Shown: positions 50,763 through 59,155 of the stretch, in pieces | Position numbering within the stretch: position 1 is the stretch's first letter | Layout: the number at the start of each line of letters is the position of its first letter | DNA from: HyVt-443 sp964544655 | Lineage (GTDB): Bacteria > Pseudomonadota > Gammaproteobacteria > Chromatiales > Chromatiaceae | NCBI GenBank assembly: GCA_964544655.1 | Contig: CAZJCM010000012.1 | Span: 9,163-73,162, forward strand | Reading direction: 5' to 3' | Length of the DNA stretch: 64,000 nucleotides | Notes under the pieces: generated by a model | Seen by the model: the letters and a program-made list of their open reading frames with translations, nothing else | Told to the model about the DNA's origin: nothing | The model's database searches: none | Made by a program: the position numbers and the translations under genes

Positions 50763-53700
50763 ATGGCTTGTGACGGGCGGAATCGGCCCATCAGACTGCT
50801 GAGTTGGGTCGGCATCGTTCTGTTCGCTTTTCTGAACTGTTTCTCCTTCCGCCTCTCTGCTGCCCCTGTTGCTGCCAGTGTCTCCGATGATGACGCCCTG
50901 ACCATTGTCTACAATCGCAACAATCCTCCCTATAAATTTCTCAATGAGGCACAGCAGGCCGATGGCGTCCTGATCGATCTGTGGCGGCTGTGGGCGGAGA
51001 AGAGCCGGGTCAAGGTCCGCTTCAGGGCGGCGGAATGGAGTGAGACCCTGCGCCAGGTGAACGACGGCGAGGCGGATGTTCACGCCGGCCTGTTCTATAC
51101 CGAAGAGCGTGCCCGTTTTCTCGATTATACCGCCCCCCTGCTCGATATGAGCTACTACCTGTATCACCGCCGGGAGGCGCCCGCCGTCGCGGGGCTGGAT
51201 CAATTGAGCCAGCGGCGGGTTGGCGTGCCCAAGGGGTTCACCCGGCAGTTCGCCCACCAGGAGAATCCGGACATCGAGCTACTGGTGTATGAAGATTTCC
51301 CCTCCCTGTACCGTGCGGCAGAGCAGGGGGAAATGGACTATTTCATTTCACCGGAGGCCAATTATCATTACTTCCTGAAAGCCACCGGCGGGGTGCCCCA
51401 GTTTTTTCGTCAGCCGGGAAAACCCCTCTATACGCGCACCTATTATGGTGCGGTGAAAAAGGGGCGCAGTGACTTGCTGGCCCTGATCGCCCGGGGCATG
51501 GCCCGCATCACGCCGGATGAGAAGGAGGCGGTTCTGGAGCGCTGGCACAGTGGCAATACCACCTCCACCGCAGATGGCGGGAGGTTACAGTTGACTGCTG
51601 CAGAGCGGAAATGGCTGCTCGATCACCCCCGCATCCGGCTGGGAGTGGATCCGGCCTGGCCACCCTTCGAGTTCTTCGATTCTGAAGGAAGGTATTCCGG
51701 TATGGCGGCGGAATACGTGGCCCTGTTCAGCGCGATGCTGGGGGTAGAGATGTTGCCGCGGGGCGGGCTCAGCTGGAGTGAGGTGATCGAGCAGGTAAAG
51801 CAGGGCGGGGTCGATCTGTTGCCCGCCCTGATGCCATCCCCCGAACGGCGCAAGTTCCTTCTCTTCACCAAGCCCTACCTGACCTACCCCATCGTACTCT
51901 TCGTCCACCAGCAGACCCGGTATGTCAGCGGCCTCGAAGATATGGGGGGAAAGTACATTGCGGTAGAGCGGGGCTATGTCATCGAGGAGCTGCTGCGCCG
52001 GGACTATCCGACGATCCGCTTGCGGCTCTATCCGGACACCCAGTCCGCGCTGCTGGCGCTGAGCCGGGGTGAGGTGGATGCCTATGCCGGCAATATCATG
52101 GCGGCGACCTGGGTGATGGATCAACTGGGGCTGGGGAATATCAAGGTGACTGCGCCGACACCCTACCAGTATCAGCAGGCGATGGGTGTGCGAAAGGAGT
52201 GGCCGCAACTGGTTCCGATCCTGAATCAGGCCATCGATGCCCTTACCCCCGCTCAACACCGGGCGATCAAGGATCACTGGTTCAGTGTCCGGCTGGAAAA
52301 ACGGGTCGACCGCAGCGCAATCTGGCGGGCGGTATTGATCACCATCCTGGTCGCCAGCCTGGTCCTGTTCTTCATCATGTACTGGAATCGGCGGCTCTCC
52401 CTGGAGATCGGCCGCCGGAAAAGGATCGAAGCGGCCCTGCGTGAGAATCGCTCGGCCCTGGCCAGGGCGAAACAGCAGGCCGATCGGGCGAATCGTTTCA
52501 AGAGCATGTTTCTGGCCAATATGAGCCATGAGATCCGCACCCCGATGAATGCCATTATCGGGCTCAGTTACCTGGCGGTGCAGCAATGCCCCCAGGGGCA
52601 CCTGCGGGACTATCTGAACAAGATCCAGCGGGCCTCCAGGTCGCTGCTGTCGATCATCAACGATATCCTCGACTTCTCCCGGATCGAGGCGGGCAAGCTG
52701 CAATTGGAGAACGTCCCTTTCTCCATTTCAGAGGTGCTGGAAAATCTCTCCAGCGTGGCCGGCGTCAGGGCGATGGAGAAGGGGCTGAAGCTGCATATCG
52801 ACAATGACTGGAAGGCGGCGCCGCGACAGCTGACTGGTGATCCGCTCCGTTTGGGCCAGGTGCTGCTCAACCTGACGGAAAATGCCCTCAAGTTCACCGA
52901 TGAGGGAACGGTTCGGGTCCATATTGAATCCCTGTCGCAGGATGAGCGGCAGGTGAAATTGCGTTTTTCCGTCACGGATACCGGCATCGGGATCGCCCCG
53001 GAGCAGATCGCCTGTTTGTTCGATGCCTTCTCCCAGGCCGATCAGAGTCACTCCCGGCGCTATGGGGGTACCGGCCTGGGTCTGGCCATCTCCAGCCAGT
53101 TGGTGCAGTTGATGGGTGGACGGCTGGCGGTGGAAAGCGAGGTCGGTGGAGGCAGCCGGTTCTGGTTCGAGCTCTCTTTTCCCTTGCAGGAGGAGGTGGC
53201 CGGCGCCGCTACAGATGGTGCCGCGGCGCAGTCTGCGCTGCCCCCCCGTGCCGGGCGCCTCAGCGGCCGTGTATTGGTGGTGGAGGACAATGCCATCAAC
53301 CGTCAGGTATCGGAAGAGATTCTGCGGGGGTTTGGTGTCGAGGTCACCCTGGTCGACAGTGGAGAGGCGGCGCTGGACCAGCTCTCCCGGCAGGCGTTCG
53401 ATCTGGTATTGATGGATATTCAGATGCCGGGTATGGATGGGTTCGAGGCGACCCGGCTTCTGCGCCGCCGGGAAGCGTTGCGGCAGCTCCCGGTGGTCGC
53501 CATGACCGCCCACGCCATGGCCGGTGACCGCCAACTCTGCCTGGATGCCGGCATGGATGACTACATTGCCAAGCCGGTGGAGCCTGAGCGGCTGTTTCTT
53601 CTGCTGTCTCGCTGGTTGCGGCGGGACAAGATGGCCGGCGCTGCTCCGGTCACCGGCGCGGATGAGGTGCCGGCGCTGCCCGATCTGCCCGGTGTGGATA

Positions 53701-54287
53701 TCGCGTGGGGGCTGCAGCGTATCGGTGGCAATAAACTGCTATACAGTAAGCTCCTGGCAGACTTTCTGCATGACCATGGGGATACCGGGCGGGATATTAT
53801 CCAACTCATCGAACAGGGCGATAGAGTTGCCCTGCACCGCCTGCTCCATACCCTGCAAGGTGTCGCGGGCAATATCGGTGCGCGGGAACTGCAGCAGCAG
53901 GCACGACAGCTGGAACAGCAGTTGAAGCAGGCCGACCAGATCACCCGGGAGGCGTGTATGCCGCTGATCGATGCGTTCGAACGCCTCTCCCAGGGGATCG
54001 AACGATGGGTGGCGGGGCAGGCGGATGGCGTGGCGCCAGATGCAGGGCAGTTTGTGATGCTGGATGATGCGTTGCTTGGGGTACTGGAACAGATGATCGC
54101 CGCTGCCAACCCGGAAGCACTGGACTTGTTTGAACGGCTCGATCTGGCACGCTATGAGCCTCCGCTCCGACAGCTGTTGCAACAGCTTGGCAGTGAGCTG
54201 GGTAACTATAACTTTCCCCAGGCGGGGGCAGTCCTGGGTGAAATACGCGGGGCGATGAGCGGATCCGCATCAGCAGGAACGACGTAA
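50763..54287 (+). CDS. BvgS-like hybrid sensor histidine kinase
   Basis: 1174 residues. A signal-anchor is followed by two periplasmic solute-binding domains of the SBP_bac_3 type (about 45-255 and 280-505), as in BvgS/EvgS. A membrane helix near 522-541 leads through a short coil, without a PAS domain, to HisKA (NMSHEIRTPMNAIIG, histidine near 590), HATPase (N box LLNLTENALKF near 700, GGTGLGLAIS), a receiver (LMDIQMPGMDG, aspartate near 883) and an Hpt domain (LHRLLHTLQGVAGNIG, near 1029). The complete phosphorelay is intact. A REC/HD-GYP gene starts two bases after its stop and is the obvious output. Confidence 0.93.
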   Translation: MACDGRNRPIRLLSWVGIVLFAFLNCFSFRLSAAPVAASVSDDDALTIVYNRNNPPYKFLNEAQQADGVLIDLWRLWAEKSRVKVRFRAAEWSETLRQVNDGEADVHAGLFYTEERARFLDYTAPLLDMSYYLYHRREAPAVAGLDQLSQRRVGVPKGFTRQFAHQENPDIELLVYEDFPSLYRAAEQGEMDYFISPEANYHYFLKATGGVPQFFRQPGKPLYTRTYYGAVKKGRSDLLALIARGMARITPDEKEAVLERWHSGNTTSTADGGRLQLTAAERKWLLDHPRIRLGVDPAWPPFEFFDSEGRYSGMAAEYVALFSAMLGVEMLPRGGLSWSEVIEQVKQGGVDLLPALMPSPERRKFLLFTKPYLTYPIVLFVHQQTRYVSGLEDMGGKYIAVERGYVIEELLRRDYPTIRLRLYPDTQSALLALSRGEVDAYAGNIMAATWVMDQLGLGNIKVTAPTPYQYQQAMGVRKEWPQLVPILNQAIDALTPAQHRAIKDHWFSVRLEKRVDRSAIWRAVLITILVASLVLFFIMYWNRRLSLEIGRRKRIEAALRENRSALARAKQQADRANRFKSMFLANMSHEIRTPMNAIIGLSYLAVQQCPQGHLRDYLNKIQRASRSLLSIINDILDFSRIEAGKLQLENVPFSISEVLENLSSVAGVRAMEKGLKLHIDNDWKAAPRQLTGDPLRLGQVLLNLTENALKFTDEGTVRVHIESLSQDERQVKLRFSVTDTGIGIAPEQIACLFDAFSQADQSHSRRYGGTGLGLAISSQLVQLMGGRLAVESEVGGGSRFWFELSFPLQEEVAGAATDGAAAQSALPPRAGRLSGRVLVVEDNAINRQVSEEILRGFGVEVTLVDSGEAALDQLSRQAFDLVLMDIQMPGMDGFEATRLLRRREALRQLPVVAMTAHAMAGDRQLCLDAGMDDYIAKPVEPERLFLLLSRWLRRDKMAGAAPVTGADEVPALPDLPGVDIAWGLQRIGGNKLLYSKLLADFLHDHGDTGRDIIQLIEQGDRVALHRLLHTLQGVAGNIGARELQQQARQLEQQLKQADQITREACMPLIDAFERLSQGIERWVAGQADGVAPDAGQFVMLDDALLGVLEQMIAAANPEALDLFERLDLARYEPPLRQLLQQLGSELGNYNFPQAGAVLGEIRGAMSGSASAGTT

Positions 54288-54289
54288 CG

Positions 54290-55384
54290 ATGAATGAACA
54301 TGACACGCGACCGAAGATATTGATCGTCGATGATGAGCGCTTCTATATCAACGTGCTGGTTGAGCTGCTGCGGGACAATTACCGGACGGCGGTGGCCAGG
54401 AATGGTGAACGGGCCCTGGCTCTGGTCCGGGCCGAGGCACCGCCTGACCTGATTCTGCTGGATGTGATCATGCCGGAGATGGATGGCTATGAGGTGTGCC
54501 GGCGCCTGAAGGCGGACCCGGGCACTGCCCAGATACCGGTGATCTTCCTGACCATCAAGAGTGAGGTCGACGACGAGATTCGCGGCTTTCAGTTGGGTGC
54601 GGTGGACTATATCAGCAAGCCGGTGAGCCCGCCGATCGTCAAGGCCAGGGTGGCCAACCATTTGGCACTGAGGCGCGCCCAGGAGGCGCTGAAAAAGCAG
54701 AATCGTTCTCTCGAACGGCGGGTGGCGGAGCGTACGGCAGAGATCTCCCGCACCCAGGACGTGGCGATCTTCTCCCTCGCATCGCTGGCCGAGACCCGGG
54801 ACAACGAGACCGGCAATCACATTCGCCGGACCCAGAGCTATGTGCGGATATTGGCCACCTACCTGCGAGAGAATCCAAGGTTCAGGAAGGTGTTGAAGGC
54901 GCAGTATATCGAGCTGTTGTATAAATCGGCGCCACTGCATGACATTGGCAAGGTGGGCGTGCCCGACAGCATCCTGCTGAAACCGGGCAAACTGGATGCG
55001 GCGGAGTGGGAAGAGATGAAGCGACATGCCGCCTACGGCAAGGAAGCCATCGAGCGGGCGGAGAGTACGCTGGGAAGTACCTCGTTCCTGAATATTGCCA
55101 AGGAGATTGCATGGACCCACCATGAGCGCTGGGACGGCAGCGGTTATCCACGTGCCCTGAAAGGGGATCAGATACCGATCTCCGGGCGCCTGATGGCGCT
55201 GGCCGATGTGTATGACGCCTTGATCTCGAAACGGGTCTATAAATCCGCCTATCCGCATACCGATGTGGTGGAGATCATACGCGGGGAGCGGGGCCGGCAC
55301 TTCGATCCGGATGTGGTGGACGCCTTTTTGGCCTTGCAGGATGAATTCCAGGCGATCGCTGCACGCTATACGGACAGGGAGTAA
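54290..55384 (+). CDS. Response regulator with HD-GYP phosphodiesterase domain
   Basis: 364 residues. A receiver domain (ILIVDDERFYINVL, LLDVIMPEMDGYEV with aspartate near 61, SKPVSPPIV) is joined by a coiled coil to an HD-GYP domain with HDIGKVGVPD near 217 and HHERWDGSGYP near 280, so metal ligands for c-di-GMP hydrolysis are intact. It starts two bases after the hybrid kinase, whose Hpt domain should phosphorylate it. The pair turns a periplasmic amino-acid-like ligand into a fall in c-di-GMP. Confidence 0.93.
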   Translation: MNEHDTRPKILIVDDERFYINVLVELLRDNYRTAVARNGERALALVRAEAPPDLILLDVIMPEMDGYEVCRRLKADPGTAQIPVIFLTIKSEVDDEIRGFQLGAVDYISKPVSPPIVKARVANHLALRRAQEALKKQNRSLERRVAERTAEISRTQDVAIFSLASLAETRDNETGNHIRRTQSYVRILATYLRENPRFRKVLKAQYIELLYKSAPLHDIGKVGVPDSILLKPGKLDAAEWEEMKRHAAYGKEAIERAESTLGSTSFLNIAKEIAWTHHERWDGSGYPRALKGDQIPISGRLMALADVYDALISKRVYKSAYPHTDVVEIIRGERGRHFDPDVVDAFLALQDEFQAIAARYTDRE

Positions 55385-55510
55385 CCCCCGCCGGGTTGAA
55401 TAAATCCTGCAGTTGGCTGGAAAAAGCGCCGCCGTTTCCCTATCCTTGGTCCTTTCCTGACAGCAGGGCTGCGTGAGCACTTCGTGCCGGTAGCGGCGAG
55501 ATCCGATCCT

Positions 55511-56587
55511 ATGTTCAAAGATTCCCTCAACAATACCAATGTAGCCGCTGAGCGTGTTCTCATCTCGCCGGCTGATCTCAAGCGCCATCTGCCGATTTCA
55601 GCGGCGGGTGAGAAGACGGTGTGGGATAGCCGCCAGACCATACGGGACATCCTGAAACGCAAGGATCCCCGCTTTCTGGTGGTCACCGGTCCCTGTTCGA
55701 TCCATGATGTGGAGGCGGCCAAGGATTATGCCAGGCGCCTGCAGGCACTGCGGGATGAATTGGGGGAGACCCTGTTCATCGTCATGCGCATCTATTTTGA
55801 GAAGCCCCGGACCACCGTGGGCTGGAAGGGGTTGATCAACGACCCGCGGATGGATGATTCATTCCTGATCGAGGAGGGGTTGCACAAGGCGCGGGAGTTG
55901 CTGTTGTGGCTGGCCGATCTGGGCATGCCGGTCGCGACCGAGGCGCTGGACCCGATCAGTCCCCAGTACCTGGCCGACCTCTTCTCCTGGGCGGCCATCG
56001 GTGCCCGTACCGCCGAGTCCCAGACCCATCGGGAGATGGCCTCTGGCCTCTCCATGCCGGTAGGATTCAAGAATGCCACCGATGGCAGCCTGACGGTGGC
56101 CATCAATGCCCTGCAGTCGGTCTCCCGTTCGCACAGTTTTCTCGGTATCAACCAGAACGGGCAAGTGACGGTGATCCAGACCCGAGGCAACGTCTGCGGT
56201 CATATAATTCTGCGCGGCGGCAATGGCCAGCCCAACTACGACTCGGTCAACGTGGCCCTATGTGAAGAGGCCCAGCGAAAAGCGGGGTTGCCGGAGAATA
56301 TTGTCATCGACTGCAGCCATGGCAATTCGAGAAAGCAGCCGGAATTGCAGCCTTTGGTGGCGGAAAATGTGGTCAATCAGGTGCTGGAGGGCAATCGCTC
56401 CATTCTGGGGGTAATGCTGGAAAGCAACATCCACGCCGGCAATCAGCCCATTCCGGATGATTTGAGCCAGCTGAAGTACGGGGTATCCGTGACCGATGCC
56501 TGTATCGACTGGGAGACCACGGAGAACCTGCTGCAGGAGATGGCGCAAAAGCTGAAGCAGGTGTTGCCGCAACGGTTGTCGGATTGA
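55511..56587 (+). CDS. DAHP synthase, class I (AroF/G/H type)
   Basis: 358 residues from ATG 55511 (MFKDSLNNTN); an upstream GTG would add nine. Class I alpha motifs are present: VVTGPCSIHD, RIYFEKPRTTVGWKG, SAIGARTAESQ-type segment (AAIGARTAESQTH), GFKNATDG and IDCSHGNSRK. It makes 3-deoxy-arabino-heptulosonate 7-phosphate, the first step of aromatic biosynthesis. A class II enzyme for the same reaction is convergent at 56972-58309. Which amino acid feeds back on it cannot be read by eye. Confidence 0.95.
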   Translation: MFKDSLNNTNVAAERVLISPADLKRHLPISAAGEKTVWDSRQTIRDILKRKDPRFLVVTGPCSIHDVEAAKDYARRLQALRDELGETLFIVMRIYFEKPRTTVGWKGLINDPRMDDSFLIEEGLHKARELLLWLADLGMPVATEALDPISPQYLADLFSWAAIGARTAESQTHREMASGLSMPVGFKNATDGSLTVAINALQSVSRSHSFLGINQNGQVTVIQTRGNVCGHIILRGGNGQPNYDSVNVALCEEAQRKAGLPENIVIDCSHGNSRKQPELQPLVAENVVNQVLEGNRSILGVMLESNIHAGNQPIPDDLSQLKYGVSVTDACIDWETTENLLQEMAQKLKQVLPQRLSD

Positions 56588-56669
56588 CCTGCGGGGATTT
56601 CCAATAGGCCGGCCATGAATCAGATAGCCAGACTTCAGCATCTGTCATATGCCTGGCAACGATGACGAT

Positions 56670-56699
56670 AAAAAAAGGCCGCGTAAAATGCATGCGGCC
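56670..56699 (-). terminator. Intrinsic terminator, minus strand
   Basis: GGCCGC, eleven bases, GCGGCC with seven T after it when read on the minus strand. It would end the class II DAHP synthase transcript, 272 bases past that stop. The 384-base gap 56588-56971 otherwise holds the dispersed repeat at 56816. Confidence 0.75.
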
Positions 56700-56815
56700 A
56701 AACCAAAGGAGGAGATCGGCCGCTGCCTTCACTGCTATTCCGGTTCTGGCATCAGCCTATGAATCCATTCCAACACAGTGGAGTAAGCGGGAGCATTGAG
56801 AATTCGCAATCCCGT

Positions 56816-56878
56816 CAGCTGGCCCCAATGTTGTGCCCGGGAACGTGATGGTTGCACCGAGATGGTCGTTCTCAGACG
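56816..56878. repeat. Dispersed repeat copy 2
   Basis: Matches 2453-2515: CCCCAATGTTGTGCCCGGGA then CACCGAGATGGTCGTTCTCAG. Gene-free context in both places. Confidence 0.6.
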
Positions 56879-56971
56879 CCTTCGGGAGAGGGGGCAGGGG
56901 CCATATACGGAGTATCGGCGGCCATGAGAATTCAGCACGAGTCGCTGACAGTGACGATCCCGATAGCTACA

Positions 56972-58309
56972 TCAGCGGTTAGCCTTGCGCACCACTGCCA
57001 TCGCCATCTCCATCGCCTGTTCATAGTTCAGCCGGGGATCCACCTGGGTCTTGTAGGCCCGTGCAAGTCCGGCTTCATCCAGCCCCCGGGCGCCGCCCAG
57101 GCACTCTGTGACATCGTCCCCGGTGAGCTCGAAGTGGACGCCGCCAAGGATGCTGCCTGCGGTGCGATGGATGTCGAACGCCTGCTGTAACTCTGACAGG
57201 ATGTTGTCGAAACGCCGCGTCTTGTAGCCGTTGCGGGTGGTCTCGGTGTTACCGTGCATGGGGTCGCAGATCCACAGCACCCGTCGCTCCATGCGCTGCA
57301 CCGCCTCGATCAGCGGAGGCAGGCCGTCGGCGATGCCTTCGGCGCCGAAGCGATGGATGAAGACCAGCTTCCCCGGCTCGTTGTCCGGGTTCAGCCGCTC
57401 CAGCAACTCCTGCAGCCAGTCGATGGACATCCCGGCGCCCACTTTCACCCCGACCGGATTCTGGATGCCGCTGAAATACTCCACATGGGCGCCATCGATC
57501 GCCGCGGTGCGGAAGCCGATCCAGGGGAGATGGGTCGAGAGGTTGTAGTAGCCGGCCTTGTTGGGCACCTCCCGTGTCAGAGCCTGCTCGTAATGCAGGT
57601 GCAGACCCTCGTGGCTGGTGAAGAACTGTACCCGCTGAATCTCCGGGTTCCGGCTGCCACCAAGGATCTCCAGAAAGTGCAGGGATTTGGACAGGTCTTG
57701 TACCACCCGCTGGTACTCCCTGGCCTGGGGTGAGTGCTGTACGAACTCCAGGTCCCAGTTCTCCGGATGGTGCAGGTCGGCAAATCCGCAGTCGGAGAGG
57801 GCGCGGATGAAGTTGAGGGTCATCGCTGCCCGGCCATAGCCGCGGAGCAGGCGGGCCGGGTCCGGAATGCGTTCTGCGGCGGTGAAGCCGGGGCCATTGA
57901 TCAGGTCCCCCCGGTAGCTGGGCAGGGTGATGCCGTCCCGGGTCTCGGTATCGGCGGAGCGGGGCTTGGCGTACTGGCCGGCGATGCGCCCGACCCGGAT
58001 CACCCGCTTGTTCAGGCCATGGATCAATACCAGGCTCATCTGCAGCAGGATCTTCAGCTTGTTGGTGATGATGGGTGAGGAGCAGTCAGAGAAGTTCTCG
58101 GCACAGTCCCCCCCCTGTAACAGGAAGGCCTCACCCCGCTCAGCGGCGGCGAGTTGCTGCCTGAGGGCCTCGATCTCCCAGGAGGTGACCAGCGGGGGCA
58201 AGCCGCTGAGCTGCACCAGCACGTCGTTCAGCGCCTCTTGCGATGGATAGGTCGCCTGCTGTTTTGCCGTGCGTTGTTGCCAGGATGCGGGGTGCCAAGG
58301 TGTATTCAT
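56972..58309 (-). CDS. DAHP synthase, class II
   Basis: 445 residues of the plant/mycobacterial class II family: GEAFLLQGGDCAENFSDC, VGRIAGQYAKPRS, the EGLHLHYEQALTR segment, WIGFRTAAIDGAHVEYF and CDPMHGNTETTRNGYKTR. It performs the same aldol condensation as the class I enzyme convergent to it but with an unrelated sequence. Class II enzymes may supply special aromatic products rather than amino acids; the adjoining arylpyruvate/arylacetate genes make this worth considering. A terminator lies downstream at 56670-56699. Confidence 0.95.
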   Translation of the reverse strand: MNTPWHPASWQQRTAKQQATYPSQEALNDVLVQLSGLPPLVTSWEIEALRQQLAAAERGEAFLLQGGDCAENFSDCSSPIITNKLKILLQMSLVLIHGLNKRVIRVGRIAGQYAKPRSADTETRDGITLPSYRGDLINGPGFTAAERIPDPARLLRGYGRAAMTLNFIRALSDCGFADLHHPENWDLEFVQHSPQAREYQRVVQDLSKSLHFLEILGGSRNPEIQRVQFFTSHEGLHLHYEQALTREVPNKAGYYNLSTHLPWIGFRTAAIDGAHVEYFSGIQNPVGVKVGAGMSIDWLQELLERLNPDNEPGKLVFIHRFGAEGIADGLPPLIEAVQRMERRVLWICDPMHGNTETTRNGYKTRRFDNILSELQQAFDIHRTAGSILGGVHFELTGDDVTECLGGARGLDEAGLARAYKTQVDPRLNYEQAMEMAMAVVRKANR

Positions 58310-58463
58310 TGGGGTCAGGAGTCCAGTCTATTGGCCGCGAGTGCACGCGTATGAATACAAATAATTTCGATTCTTCAAGCGGATTGCACCGATGCTGGTT
58401 GCGGAAAAGTTGCCCCCGCCAGGGGACAACAGCCCCGCAGCGCGGTTAGTTCGATACCTGCCC

Positions 58464-58493
58464 ATTCGCGTCGATTTGCGTTCGTTTGCGGCT
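58464..58493. repeat. Repeat of the TTTGCGTTCRTTTGC family
   Basis: ATTCGCGTCGATTTGCGTTC then GTTTGCGGCTG. Related to the inverted pair at 61203-61283. It lies 15 bases past the end of iorB in the 198-base gap before the class II DAHP synthase start; nothing else is recognised there. Confidence 0.55.
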
Positions 58494-58507
58494 GTTCAGC
58501 GACAGTT

Positions 58508-59119
58508 TCACTTTGCTGCTTCTGCTGCCTGACCTGCTTCGAAGGCCTTTTCATTGATTTCCACCAGCTTCGGCTTGCGCGCGCGGAAGCGGTCCAGGAT
58601 CTCCTGTTTGAGGATCTCCGGTGCGAACGGCAGGTAGCGGGAGATGGCGCCGAGCATCACCGTGTTGACCAGGCGGAAGTTACCCAGTTCCCGGGCGATG
58701 GCTCCGGCATCGAAGGCGTGGACATTGATGCCCGCCGCCTCCATTTGTGCCACCGGGTCGTCCGGGTAGTCGAACAGGCCCAGGTTGACCACCGGCGGAG
58801 CCTGGCGGGTGGTGCTGACCATGGCGATGCCGTTGGGGCGCAGGTGACTGCACCAGCGCAGGGCCTCGGCCGGCTCGAAGCCGACCAGGAGGTCCGCCTC
58901 GCCGGGTGGGATCGCCGGTGACAGCACCCGATCGCCGAAGCGCACATGGGAGGTGACCACCCCGCCGCGCTGGGCCATGCCGGCGACCTCGGTCTTCTTC
59001 ACGTCATAGCCCTGGGCCAGGGCGGTCTGGGCCAGGATCTCGGCGGCGGTCATTACGCCCTGGCCGCCGATGCCGGCGACCAGGATATTGGTTATGTTGT
59101 TTTCGCTCACGTTGGGCAC
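58508..59119 (-). CDS. iorB: Indolepyruvate ferredoxin oxidoreductase beta subunit
   Basis: 203 residues. The gamma-domain motif ILVAGIGGQGVMTAAEIL and the following KKTEVAGMAQRGGVV are those of IorB. With IorA it oxidatively decarboxylates aryl pyruvates (from Trp, Phe, Tyr) to arylacetyl-CoA, passing electrons to ferredoxin. It starts 36 bases after the iorA stop. Confidence 0.95.
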   Translation of the reverse strand: MPNVSENNITNILVAGIGGQGVMTAAEILAQTALAQGYDVKKTEVAGMAQRGGVVTSHVRFGDRVLSPAIPPGEADLLVGFEPAEALRWCSHLRPNGIAMVSTTRQAPPVVNLGLFDYPDDPVAQMEAAGINVHAFDAGAIARELGNFRLVNTVMLGAISRYLPFAPEILKQEILDRFRARKPKLVEINEKAFEAGQAAEAAK

Positions 59120-59155
59120 GCTCGTTTTGGTATAGGTTTGATTGGCCTCAATATT

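Noticed and set aside
54206..55588. Minus-strand open frame of 460 codons opposite the HD-GYP gene
   Set aside because: No motif; the plus strand has complete receiver and HD-GYP signatures.
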